Shown: piece by piece, positions 51,320-58,931 of the stretch
How positions within the stretch are numbered: position 1 is the first letter of the stretch
How the letters are laid out: the number at the start of each line of letters is the position of its first letter
DNA from: Paenibacillus ginsengihumi DSM 21568
GTDB lineage: Bacteria > Bacillota > Bacilli > Paenibacillales > NBRC-103111
Length of the DNA: 64,000 nt
Direction of reading: 5' to 3'
Assembly: GCF_000380965.1 (NCBI RefSeq)
Contig: NZ_KB905568.1
Span: 1 to 64,000, forward strand
Made by a program: the position numbers and the translations under genes
Notes under the pieces: model-generated
What the model saw: only the letters and a program-made list of their open reading frames with translations
Database searches by the model: none
Told to the model about the DNA's origin: nothing

Positions 51320-52120
51320 ATGGACGGACGCGACTGGAAATTGTTTTTGCAGCCCTACGAGCAGACGGTGGAAGAGCTGAAGGTCAAGTTCAAGACGCTG
51401 CGCGCAGAGCTGAAAAACCGGGAGGAATACTCGCCGATTGAGTTCGTCACCGGGCGCGTCAAGCGCATCTCCAGCATTATCGAGAAAATGAAGCGGCTGA
51501 ACGTGCCGATGGAAAATATCGAGACGGGCATTGAGGATATCGCCGGCATCCGCATCATGTGCCAATTTGTGGAGGATATTGAAGCGCTGGCGGAGCTGAT
51601 TCGGGCGCGTGAGGATATGACAGTCAAGTATGTCAAAGACTACGTGACGAACAAAAAGCCGAGCGGATACCGCAGCTATCATATTATCGTGGAGTACCCC
51701 GTACAGACGGCGCTCGGGATGAAGCGGGTGCTGGCGGAGATTCAGCTGCGCACGCTGGCAATGAATTTTTGGGCGACGATCGAGCACTCCCTCAATTACA
51801 AATACCGCGAGAAGCTGCCTGAGCAGGTGGTGGAAAGGCTGAGCAGGGCAGCGGAAGCGGCTTATCTGCTCGACCGGGAAATGAGCAGCATCCGCGACGA
51901 GATTATGGAGGCGCAAAAGCTGTTCGAGGACAAATCGCGAATCGTGTCCCAGGTGCTAAGCGGCATTCAGCGGCTGTACTATTTCCATCGCGTGCGGGAG
52001 GCGGCCCAGTTCCAAATGCGCTTCAACGAGCTGTGGGATATCGACGACGTATGGCATTTCAAGGAGCTCTTGCACGATATCGAGGAAGCGATCCGCAGGG
52101 CGGCTGCGAAGAGCCCGTAA
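51320..52120 (+). CDS. relQ: Small alarmone synthetase RelQ/SAS1 (YjbM type)
   Basis: 266 residues from the ATG at 51320 with GGAGGG seven bases before it. The synthetase domain shows SPIEFVTGRVKRISSIIEKM, DIAGIRIMCQFVEDI, SGYRSYHIIVEYPVQ and EIQLRTLAMNFWATIEHSLNY, in line with B. subtilis YjbM/SasB. No hydrolase, TGS or ACT domain. It makes (p)ppGpp from GTP/GDP and ATP without ribosome control. Compared with the usual 210-220 residues it carries about 50 extra C-terminal residues (RLYYFHRVREAAQFQMRF onward) that look helical. It is adjacent to pyrD and DUF309, likely one operon. Confidence 0.93.
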   Translation: MDGRDWKLFLQPYEQTVEELKVKFKTLRAELKNREEYSPIEFVTGRVKRISSIIEKMKRLNVPMENIETGIEDIAGIRIMCQFVEDIEALAELIRAREDMTVKYVKDYVTNKKPSGYRSYHIIVEYPVQTALGMKRVLAEIQLRTLAMNFWATIEHSLNYKYREKLPEQVVERLSRAAEAAYLLDREMSSIRDEIMEAQKLFEDKSRIVSQVLSGIQRLYYFHRVREAAQFQMRFNELWDIDDVWHFKELLHDIEEAIRRAAAKSP

Positions 52121-52178
52121 AAAAGCCCGTAACTAGGCGGGCACTGCCGGAAGACGCGGAGGCTGGAGGGTTGAGGCG

Positions 52179-52586
52179 ATGAATCGCGATTATGATCCTT
52201 TGTACGTACAGTTTATACATTATTTCAATATTGAGCGCGATTATTTCGAGTGCCATGAGGTGATGGAGGAGCTGTGGCTCGAGGAAGGCCGCGATCCGGT
52301 CTACCAAGGGCTGCTGCAGGTCGCCGTCGGATTGTACCACGATGCGAACGGCAACCGGAACGGGGCGATCAAGCTGTTCGCGCAGGCGCTCGACAAGCTG
52401 GAGGGCGTGCAGGACGAAAGGCTCGGCATCGATCTGGAGAAGCTGGTGAACGACAGCCGTACCTATTACCGGAAGCTAAGCCGCGCCATGGATGAGCCGT
52501 TCGAGCCTTACGATCTCGATATCGTCATCCTCGACTCCAAGCTGCGGACGGCCGTCGAACGGCTGGCGGGCAGCGCAACGGAATGA
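52179..52586 (+). CDS. DUF309 domain protein
   Basis: 135 residues from an ATG at 52179 preceded by GGAGGGTTGAGG. The DUF309 signature is FIHYFNIERDYFECHEVMEELWLEEGRD (read in parts, residues 12-39), with YQGLLQVAVGLYHDANGNRNGA following: an all-helical, possibly TPR-like small protein. The metal-like E-C-H-E cluster is conserved in the family, but no activity is established. Third gene of the pyrD-relQ-DUF309 unit and followed by a strong terminator. Confidence 0.9.
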   Translation: MNRDYDPLYVQFIHYFNIERDYFECHEVMEELWLEEGRDPVYQGLLQVAVGLYHDANGNRNGAIKLFAQALDKLEGVQDERLGIDLEKLVNDSRTYYRKLSRAMDEPFEPYDLDIVILDSKLRTAVERLAGSATE

Positions 52587-52669
52587 TATCTTTGGAAAAT
52601 AGCGCGCCTTGCCGATTCGCTGGTTTCCGGCTGCTGCTTGCGTCCGATGGCGTTTTAGCGCATAAACCG

Positions 52670-52714
52670 AAAAAAACCTCCAGCCGCTACTCTGGCGGCA
52701 ATGGAGGTTTTTGC
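52670..52714. terminator. Bidirectional terminator
   Basis: Stem AAAAACCTCCA / TGGAGGTTTTT with an inner GCCGC/GCGGC, flanked by A-run and T-run, between convergent genes. Confidence 0.92.
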
Positions 52715-52722
52715 TTGAAACG

Positions 52723-53232
52723 TTACTTGGCGTTATGCTTCTCCAGGAACTGCTTGTACGCATCTTGCGGATGGCCCGGTTCGCCGGAGACAGAGATGCC
52801 TCCCTCCATGCGCTCCGCTTCGACGCCGTCCTTATAATAAACGAGCGTCGGCGTATACTGAATATTATTTTTGTCCCAGGCGTCCGGGAATTCCTCCAGG
52901 TTGAACTGCTTGACGTCGATGCCCATCTCCTTGGCCATCGGCGCAAGGATCGGCGTTGTCCGCTTGCAGTGCGGGCAGGTCGAAGCGAAATAATAGACGA
53001 AGAACGATTCCTTGTTGTCGATTCTTGTCTGCAGCTCGTTAGGCAAAATAATATTTTGATAATTCGGATCGTCCAGCAGCTTCAGCGTTTCGGGATGCAG
53101 ATCCTGCGGAGCGATGCCGTACACGTTGTTTTCGTATTTGGCGTATTTCGCCTTGTTGGCTTGCTGATTGAGAACAAACAGCGCGGCGAACAGGACGACG
53201 ATAACAGATAAGAAAATCAGCAGCTTCTTCAT
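52723..53232 (-). CDS. Membrane-anchored thioredoxin-fold protein with CPHC motif
   Basis: 169 residues. Signal-anchor at residues 4-22 (LLIFLSVIVVLFAALFVL), then a thioredoxin fold: SFFVYYFASTCPHCKRTTPIL with a CPHC centre (a dithiol typical of oxidising DsbA and of BdbA-like proteins rather than the reducing CGPC) and cis-Pro in IQYTPTLVYYKDG. It probably makes or rearranges disulfides in exported proteins. Alone; no BdbC/DsbB partner is adjacent. Confidence 0.88.
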   Translation of the reverse strand: MKKLLIFLSVIVVLFAALFVLNQQANKAKYAKYENNVYGIAPQDLHPETLKLLDDPNYQNIILPNELQTRIDNKESFFVYYFASTCPHCKRTTPILAPMAKEMGIDVKQFNLEEFPDAWDKNNIQYTPTLVYYKDGVEAERMEGGISVSGEPGHPQDAYKQFLEKHNAK

Positions 53233-53676
53233 TTCGATTCACCTCATTTCTGCACGGGATTGCACGGGATAATGAAAGTTGCGCCCATCCTATAACCATT
53301 CTTCGCTGAGCGCGGAGATTCCTGCCTGATATCATACCTCAAATTTGAAATAATTGCGACACCGGATCTCTCCGGCGCTTCGCAAGGCGCCAATAAAACG
53401 TCCGGAACTCGCCTGCGGCATCCGCTTGAAGCCGGACAGCCAGTCGGGCTCCCGGTCTGGTTCGGCCGAGCTGGCAGCGCTTTAGGAAACCGCTCATATG
53501 GACCTGATGCAAACGGGACGGCTATATATTATAATTTGACATATTGGCGACCGACCGCAGGACAGGAATTGCCCGGATGATGAGCTTGAACGGTCCGCTT
53601 ATAGTAGTTTGAGAATGTTTTGCTAAGCTTGAAGGCTTTGGGCGACGAGACATAAACAGCAAAGGCGAGTGGTGAC
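53233..53676. other. Non-coding region upstream of two divergent genes
   Basis: About 440 bases. A TATAAT (53530-53535) and a TTGACA (53538-53543) are seen but not as a matched pair. A short GC-rich dyad (CTCTCCGGCGCTTCG..) lies near 53375. No gene or repeat is recognised. Confidence 0.4.
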
Positions 53677-55449
53677 ATGGGGACTGATATGCTGCCGGGA
53701 ACGTTCCTGGGCCGGATGGAGCGGCTGCTTGGGGACGGTTTCCCGGATTTTTTGGCTTCTTATAAGGAGCAGCGGCAGTACGGACTGAGGGTCAATACGC
53801 TGAAGATTTCTCCTGACGCATTGCAGGAGATAGCCGGGGTCGGCCTGCAGCCGGTTCCTTGGTGTCCGACCGGATTTTATTATAGCGAGGCGGACCGGCC
53901 AGGCAAGCATCCGCTGTATCATGCCGGCCTGTATTATATCCAGGAGCCGAGCGCGATGGCGCCCGTGGAGCTGCTGGACGTGCTTCCCGGCGACCGAGTG
54001 CTCGATCTGTGCGCGGCCCCGGGGGGCAAATCGACGCAAATCGCCGCCAAGCTGGGCGGCCAGGGCGTGCTCGTCGTCAACGACGTGCATCCGGACCGGG
54101 TGAAGGCCTTGGTCAAAAATATCGAGCTGTCCGGCGTGCGCAACGCGGTCGTGCTGAACGACGATCCGGGCAAGCTGCAGCATGCGTTCAAGGATTGGTT
54201 CGACAAAATCTTGATCGACGCTCCCTGTTCGGGAGAAGGCATGTTCCGCAAGGAAGAGGATATGGCGAAGGCGTGGCGGCCCGACTGGACGGACAAATAT
54301 GCCGAAATGCAGCGCCAGCTGCTCCGTCAGGCGGCGGCGATGCTGAAGCCGGGAGGGCGGCTCGTCTATTCCACGTGCACCTTCTCGCCGGAAGAAAACG
54401 AGCGGATGATCGCGGCATTTTTGGACGAGCATCCGGAATTTGCGGCCGTGGAGACGGGCAGCGGGACGGCGGCCGGACGCGAGGATTGGCTGCCTGGCCG
54501 GCCGGATTGGGCCGAAGGACGCCGGGCCGGCGAGACGGTGCGCACGGCCCGGCTGTGGCCGCACCGACTGCGCGGGGAAGGCCATTTTGCGGCGGCGCTT
54601 GAGCGTCGCGGACTAGATATCCGCGGCGGACAAGCGCCGCCGGGAGGGCCTGCAGCGTGTGCAGCAGCGGCAGCGGGCGGCCTCGCCGGATCGGGCCTTG
54701 CCCGAACGGGCGAGGGAGCCGGTGCAGCTATGCGGCTGGAGCCGGAGCCGGAGGCGGGGGCAAGCCCGGCGGGCGCGCGCGGCGATGAGGCAGCCGGGCG
54801 GACTGCCGCTGAGCGGGCGGCGGGCGGCGGCTCGGCGGCCACGGCCGGCGGCAAGCGCGGGGCCGACGCCGCGCCTGCCGGACGCGGGCGCGCGGAGCGA
54901 ATCGCCGCCGGGCGGGGCCGCGCCGCGGGCGGCCAGGATCGGGGCGCGCGCCCGGAGCGCCGCGGCGGACGAGCGCCGCATAGCGGCTCCGCGTCCGCCG
55001 ACGCGCTGGAGCTGTTCCGCCAGTTCGCTGCGGAACAGCTTGCCGTGCCGGCGGCCGGGCTTATAGCGGAGCCGCTCGTACGCGGCGAGCACCTGTGCGC
55101 CGCGCCGGCCGGGCTGCCGGAGTTGGCCGGCATCCGCGTCATCCGCCCCGGCTGGTACCTCGGCAGCGCGCGCCGGGGACGGTTCGAGCCGGCGCATGCG
55201 CTCGCGCTTGGCCTCAAGGCCGATGAAGCGCTGCGCTCCGCCCGCCTTCCCCTGGGCGACGAGCGCGTCATCCGCTACCTGCGCGGCGAGACGATCTCGC
55301 TGGCGAAGGAGGAGCTTCGCCTGGCCGGCGAGCGGGCTCAAGCCAAAGGCTACGCGCTCGTATGTGCGGGCGATTATCCTTTGGGCTGGGCCAAATGGCA
55401 GGACGGCCTGCTGAAGAACGAATATCCTCCCGGATGGAGGTGGACATAG
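53677..55449 (+). CDS. RsmF/NSUN-family RNA (cytosine-5) methyltransferase with low-complexity insert
   Basis: 590 residues, starting at ATG 53677 (ATG 53689 possible). The methyltransferase domain is at residues about 30-310: VLDLCAAPGGKSTQIAAKL (SAM site), the two catalytic Cys in DAPCSGEGMFRK and VYSTCTFSPEENE. Residues about 310-445 form a Gly/Ala/Arg-rich low-complexity insert. The last 145 residues are the FRSB/PUA-like RNA-binding domain (LPELAGIRVIRPGWYLGSARR, DYPLGWAKWQDGLLKNEYPPG). It methylates a cytosine, probably in 16S or 23S rRNA. A paralogue of normal length lies at 58932-60350. Followed after 3 bases by a pseudouridine synthase gene. Confidence 0.9.
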   Translation: MGTDMLPGTFLGRMERLLGDGFPDFLASYKEQRQYGLRVNTLKISPDALQEIAGVGLQPVPWCPTGFYYSEADRPGKHPLYHAGLYYIQEPSAMAPVELLDVLPGDRVLDLCAAPGGKSTQIAAKLGGQGVLVVNDVHPDRVKALVKNIELSGVRNAVVLNDDPGKLQHAFKDWFDKILIDAPCSGEGMFRKEEDMAKAWRPDWTDKYAEMQRQLLRQAAAMLKPGGRLVYSTCTFSPEENERMIAAFLDEHPEFAAVETGSGTAAGREDWLPGRPDWAEGRRAGETVRTARLWPHRLRGEGHFAAALERRGLDIRGGQAPPGGPAACAAAAAGGLAGSGLARTGEGAGAAMRLEPEPEAGASPAGARGDEAAGRTAAERAAGGGSAATAGGKRGADAAPAGRGRAERIAAGRGRAAGGQDRGARPERRGGRAPHSGSASADALELFRQFAAEQLAVPAAGLIAEPLVRGEHLCAAPAGLPELAGIRVIRPGWYLGSARRGRFEPAHALALGLKADEALRSARLPLGDERVIRYLRGETISLAKEELRLAGERAQAKGYALVCAGDYPLGWAKWQDGLLKNEYPPGWRWT

Positions 55450-55452
55450 GCA

Positions 55453-56199
55453 ATGAAGAAGACGATGCGGCTGGACAAGCTGCTGGCGCATGCCGGCTAC
55501 GGCTCGCGCAGCGACATCAAAAAGCTGATCAAGGCCAAGGCCGTGGCGGTGGACGGCAAGCCTGCGAAGGACAGCGGCATGCAGATCGATCCGGACCGCC
55601 ATCGGATTACGGTAGACGGCGAGGCGGTCATGTACAAGGAATTCGTCTACGTTATGCTGAACAAGCCGCCCGGGTATGTCTCGGCCACGGAGGATGTGAG
55701 GGAACGGACGGTGATCGATCTCGTGGCGGACGAATACGGTCATTACGAGCTTTTTCCCGTCGGCCGGCTCGACAAGGATACGGAAGGGCTGCTGCTGCTC
55801 ACCAACGACGGCAAGCTGGCGCATCAGCTGCTATCGCCGAAGAAGCATGTCCCGAAAACATACTACGCGGAAGTTGAGGGACAAGTCGGCGAGAGCGATG
55901 CGCAGGCGTTCGCGCAAGGAGTGACGCTGGATGATGGGTATGTTACGCTGCCGGCCAAGCTTAGGATTTTGCATTCCGGCAGTCCGGAAACGGAGGAGCT
56001 GTCCCGAATCGAGCTGACGATCGTCGAGGGCAAATTTCATCAAGTAAAGCGGATGTTCCAGGCCGTCGGCAAGCGGGTCGTTTATTTGAAGCGGCTTTCG
56101 ATGGGGACGCTTGCCCTGGACGAGCGGCTCGGGCCTGGCGAATACCGGGAGCTGACGGCGGAGGAGCTGGAGCGGCTGATCAAAGGCAATGAGGCGTAA
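55453..56199 (+). CDS. RsuA-family rRNA pseudouridine synthase
   Basis: 248 residues from an ATG at 55453, three bases behind the methyltransferase stop, with GGAGGTGG inside the previous gene. S4 RNA-binding domain at residues 1-60 (MRLDKLLAHAGYGSRSDIKKLI), catalytic domain 60-245 with FPVGRLDKDTEGLLLLTNDG (catalytic Asp) and EGKFHQVKRMF. It isomerises a uridine in 16S or 23S rRNA (RsuA/RluB group). Being coupled to an rRNA methyltransferase makes an rRNA-maturation operon. Confidence 0.94.
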   Translation: MKKTMRLDKLLAHAGYGSRSDIKKLIKAKAVAVDGKPAKDSGMQIDPDRHRITVDGEAVMYKEFVYVMLNKPPGYVSATEDVRERTVIDLVADEYGHYELFPVGRLDKDTEGLLLLTNDGKLAHQLLSPKKHVPKTYYAEVEGQVGESDAQAFAQGVTLDDGYVTLPAKLRILHSGSPETEELSRIELTIVEGKFHQVKRMFQAVGKRVVYLKRLSMGTLALDERLGPGEYRELTAEELERLIKGNEA

Positions 56200-56284
56200 C
56201 CGCTGAACGGTCGCCGCATCGTTGACGGAATATTGCCGGCACGCGGCGAAACGGCCGCTCGCGAGCTATTTGGCTTGCCTGGAT

Positions 56285-56552
56285 TTGCGGCGGATGCAGT
56301 GGATGCGGCGGATGTGGTGGATGCGGCGGATGCAGTGGATGCGGCGGATGTGGTGGATGCGGCGGATGCAGTGAATGCGGCGGATGTGGTGGATGCGGCG
56401 GATGCAGTGAATGCGGCGGATGTGGTGGATGCGGCGGATGCAGTGAATGCAGTGGATGTGGTGGATGCGGCGGATGCAGTGGATGTGGCGGATGTGGTGG
56501 ATGCAGTGAATGCAGTGGATGTGGTAGGTGCAGTGGATGTGGTGGATGCAAG
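56285..56552. repeat. 36-bp tandem repeat built from GATGYG words
   Basis: About seven units of 36 bases, degenerating to the right, each built of six-base words (GGATGC, GGCGGA, TGTGGT). The period is a multiple of three, so long open frames arise on both strands: plus reads Val-Asp-Ala-Ala-Asp repeats, minus His-Pro-Pro or Ile-His-Cys repeats. None has a ribosome binding site. It is treated as non-coding low-complexity DNA in the gap after the pseudouridine synthase gene. Confidence 0.85.
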
Positions 56553-56635
56553 CGAATGCGGCCAATGCGGTGGAAAGGGCAACCTCGTAAATCACTAAAA
56601 AAGCGAGGGGCCGCATCCTTTGGGGGGAAGTCGCT

Positions 56636-56794
56636 GTGATATCAGCCGAAGCGGGAACAGGCAGGACGTTCGTCCGGTTCCGGTTCAGATTCATGCGAAT
56701 GAAGGAAGCTGCCGGGAAGGAAATGCTGGCGGCCGGCAAACGGGATGCTGGAGTATCGCCTCCCGCCGATTGCGAACCGAAGGGCATAGCTTGA
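56636..56794 (+). CDS. Possible small protein, 52 aa
   Basis: A GTG at 56636 has GGGGGGAAG six bases upstream and opens a 52-codon frame ending TGA at 56794. The peptide starts [19 protein letters not shown] and contains [15 protein letters not shown]. Codon choice is similar to neighbours. No similarity is recognised and it could be chance; it precedes the next gene by 74 bases. Confidence 0.35.
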   Translation: MISAEAGTGRTFVRFRFRFMRMKEAAGKEMLAAGKRDAGVSPPADCEPKGIA

Positions 56795-56868
56795 TCCAGG
56801 ACGGGATATGCTATCCATATTGGCCCTGCGGGCCGATTCAATCCTGACATCCTTTGGAGGCGACGCTC

Positions 56869-57918
56869 ATGGCATCCATGAAGCTAAGGCCGGATATCAG
56901 AACGGCCGGAGGCGAGGTTAACGACATATTGTACAACAATCGGTTTGTGGGCACGCTTACGTTAGTTTACCGGGATTCCGACCGGATGGCCGGGTCGCTC
57001 CAATTGGAACAAGAGGCGCTGTCCGAGCGGGAAAAGGACGATGTAAGCGAGCAGGTGCATGAATATGTGCAGGCATTGGTCGATGCGATGAACATCTCGA
57101 AGTGCGAGGTGATGGTTACTTTCAGCAGCTTCGATCATGTGCTGGCCTCGGAAAGCGAGATGGAGGAAGACCTGAGCCTCGGCGAAGAAGAAGACCGGGA
57201 CACCGAAGTGATTTGGGTGGACGACAACACTCGGTTTGGCGACGAGGGAACGGGCGAACGGGACGAATATACGATGCAGGATTACGAGCTGGTCATTGTC
57301 GGCGAATCGCGCAACGCCGTGGAGTATCATGTTTACGGCGCGGACGAGGAATGGGTGGCCGAAGCGTTCATGAGCATCGTCGGCCGTCAGGTGAACGGAA
57401 CGGTCAAATGGATGATGATGCCGGAGGAAGACGATTTGGACATCGTCGCAGACTTGATCGTCCGCGATTTCGATGAAAAAGAAATCGATTCGTTTGCGAT
57501 CGAGATGAGGCATGGGGATGAGCTGATCGAGACGATCGAGCTGGCGCACGAGGAGCTGCTGGAGGACGAGGAAGACCTGCCGCAGGCCGGAGATGATGCC
57601 TATTCGCTGGAAGGGGAGTCTTCGCCCTATTCGGTTGCTCTGGTCAGAGACGACGGGGACGTGCTCCATTACGAGATCTACGAGCGGTCCCGCGGAAGGC
57701 TGCCCATCGGCACGGCTACGATCGATATCAGCCAAAAGCAGCTGACCGGCTTCGTCGATTTCCGCGATCCGGGAACCGAGGAAGGCCGGGAGCAGATTGC
57801 CGCTTTATTGATGCAGGAGCTGGATAAAGAGAAGGATTACGAGACGTTCAATGTCAGCATGATGCACAACAACCGGCTGATTGAGGAATTGCTGTTCGAA
57901 ACCGAGCAGGTTCATTAA
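56869..57918 (+). CDS. Conserved hypothetical acidic protein
   Basis: 349 residues from the ATG at 56869 with GGAGG nine bases upstream. The protein is very acidic (runs such as EMEEDLSLGEEEDRDTEV and ELLEDEEDLPQAGDD) and soluble. Three repeated beta-rich units can be seen, each with a hydrophobic strand then acidic loop: NNRFVGTLTLVYRDSDRMAG, NAVEYHVYGADEEWVAEAF and VLHYEIYERSRGRLPIGTA, each followed by a segment ending in an Asp-rich or DF motif. This internal repetition suggests a three-domain architecture. No known domain; its role is not deducible. Confidence 0.8.
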   Translation: MASMKLRPDIRTAGGEVNDILYNNRFVGTLTLVYRDSDRMAGSLQLEQEALSEREKDDVSEQVHEYVQALVDAMNISKCEVMVTFSSFDHVLASESEMEEDLSLGEEEDRDTEVIWVDDNTRFGDEGTGERDEYTMQDYELVIVGESRNAVEYHVYGADEEWVAEAFMSIVGRQVNGTVKWMMMPEEDDLDIVADLIVRDFDEKEIDSFAIEMRHGDELIETIELAHEELLEDEEDLPQAGDDAYSLEGESSPYSVALVRDDGDVLHYEIYERSRGRLPIGTATIDISQKQLTGFVDFRDPGTEEGREQIAALLMQELDKEKDYETFNVSMMHNNRLIEELLFETEQVH

Positions 57919-57940
57919 AAAAAAGCCCGAGAGGCGGGTC
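57917..57940 (-). terminator. Weak terminator for the small exporter gene
   Basis: On the minus strand ACCCG-CCTCT-CGGGC followed by T8; the stem is only five pairs. Confidence 0.45.
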
Positions 57941-58093
57941 GTGTTCCTTGCGCGTTTTGGTTCGAACCGTTCTAGCAGACCGACCTCGCTCCCCTAAAAA
58001 TACGCCCCCGGCGCCATTGAACTGCCCCCTTCTATTTGACAGGGAGCAGTTCACATTAACGGCCCGGGGACGTTTGCGCGATTTTCCTATGCT

Positions 58094-58588
58094 TTAGCCC
58101 TGCTTCAAAAATTTGATATAGCCGAAGCCGTAATAAGAGCCGACGGCCAGGATGACGGTCCATGCCGCGAGACCGATCGTGATCCAAAGCATGACCCACC
58201 GTTTGGAGGAGCCGAAGGCGAGCGCAAGCAGCGCCGCGATATCGGTGCCGACGATGACCGGAGCGATCAGCGCAAGGCCTGGCGTGCCGTAGCGGTCCCA
58301 AATTTTGCGGGCGCGGGACATTTTTTTGCCCGAGGTAAGAGCTTCCTCCTCGCTGATGCCGAGCTTGCGGGCGCGGCGCCGTTTCCACCAGCCGGAAATT
58401 TGAGTGAAAAAGAAGCCGATCAGCAGAACAGGTATCCAGTTGCCGATGAATCCGACGATGCTGACGGGGATCGGGGACAAGCCCCAGGCGATGCCCAGAG
58501 GCACTACAAGGAATACTTCGAGCCACGGCGCTGCGGCCAAACCAAACAAAGCTAGATATTCCCAAATATGCTCGATAATTTCAGTCAT
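58094..58588 (-). CDS. Small multidrug export protein (PF06695)
   Basis: 164 residues from the ATG at 58588 (58591 is also possible) with AAAGGAGAG upstream. Four membrane helices: about residues 8-33 (AAPWLEVFLVVPLGIAWGL region), 35-60, 100-125 and 128-155. The pattern GNWIPVLLIGFFFTQISGWW and DRYGTPGLALIAPVIVGTDIAAL fits the small multi-drug export family. Function is by family name only; substrates are not established. Confidence 0.82.
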   Translation of the reverse strand: MTEIIEHIWEYLALFGLAAAPWLEVFLVVPLGIAWGLSPIPVSIVGFIGNWIPVLLIGFFFTQISGWWKRRRARKLGISEEEALTSGKKMSRARKIWDRYGTPGLALIAPVIVGTDIAALLALAFGSSKRWVMLWITIGLAAWTVILAVGSYYGFGYIKFLKQG

Positions 58589-58685
58589 CATATCTCTCCT
58601 TTGATTTTCAAGTGTATACAAGTGTATAAGTAAAACAGGCGTGCCTCCAGAATTTCTTTGTTACATATATTTCCGAAAAAAAGTT

Positions 58686-58862
58686 TTATTTCTGGATTTT
58701 CCCGATTTCGATCGGCGAAGGTAAAATTGCAGGTACACAGGCAAGCGCCTCGCTTTTGCGGAACAGATCGGCTCCGGCCACCGTGCTGATTTTATAGGGA
58801 TGCCAAATCACGAAGCCGTTTTCTTCCCCGGCCTGACCTCTTTTAACGGGTGGGCGCAGCGA
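58686..58862 (-). pseudogene. Possible gene remnant downstream of RsmF-like gene
   Basis: On the minus strand a 58-codon segment between stops (ending TAA at 58688-58686) reads protein-like (GEENGFVIWHPYKISTVAGA then DLFRKSEALACVPAILPSPI), but it has no ATG and no ribosome binding site. It may be a decayed coding fragment. The rest of 58589-58931 shows nothing further. Confidence 0.3.
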
Positions 58863-58931
58863 TCACCTTGAGCCATGCCGAAGTGGGTACCGAAAAATAG
58901 CAGCGGTACAGTCTGTTCAGGATGCCGTATA

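Noticed and set aside
54366-55824. Long minus-strand frames (301 and 403 residues) opposite the RsmF-like and pseudouridine synthase genes
   Set aside because: Composition is Arg/Pro/Ala/Ser-rich noise over a GC-rich gene; the sense strand carries all catalytic motifs.
56233-56598. 121-residue Val-Asp-Ala-repeat protein
   Set aside because: The start lacks a ribosome binding site, and the same array is open in several frames because the repeat period is a multiple of three.
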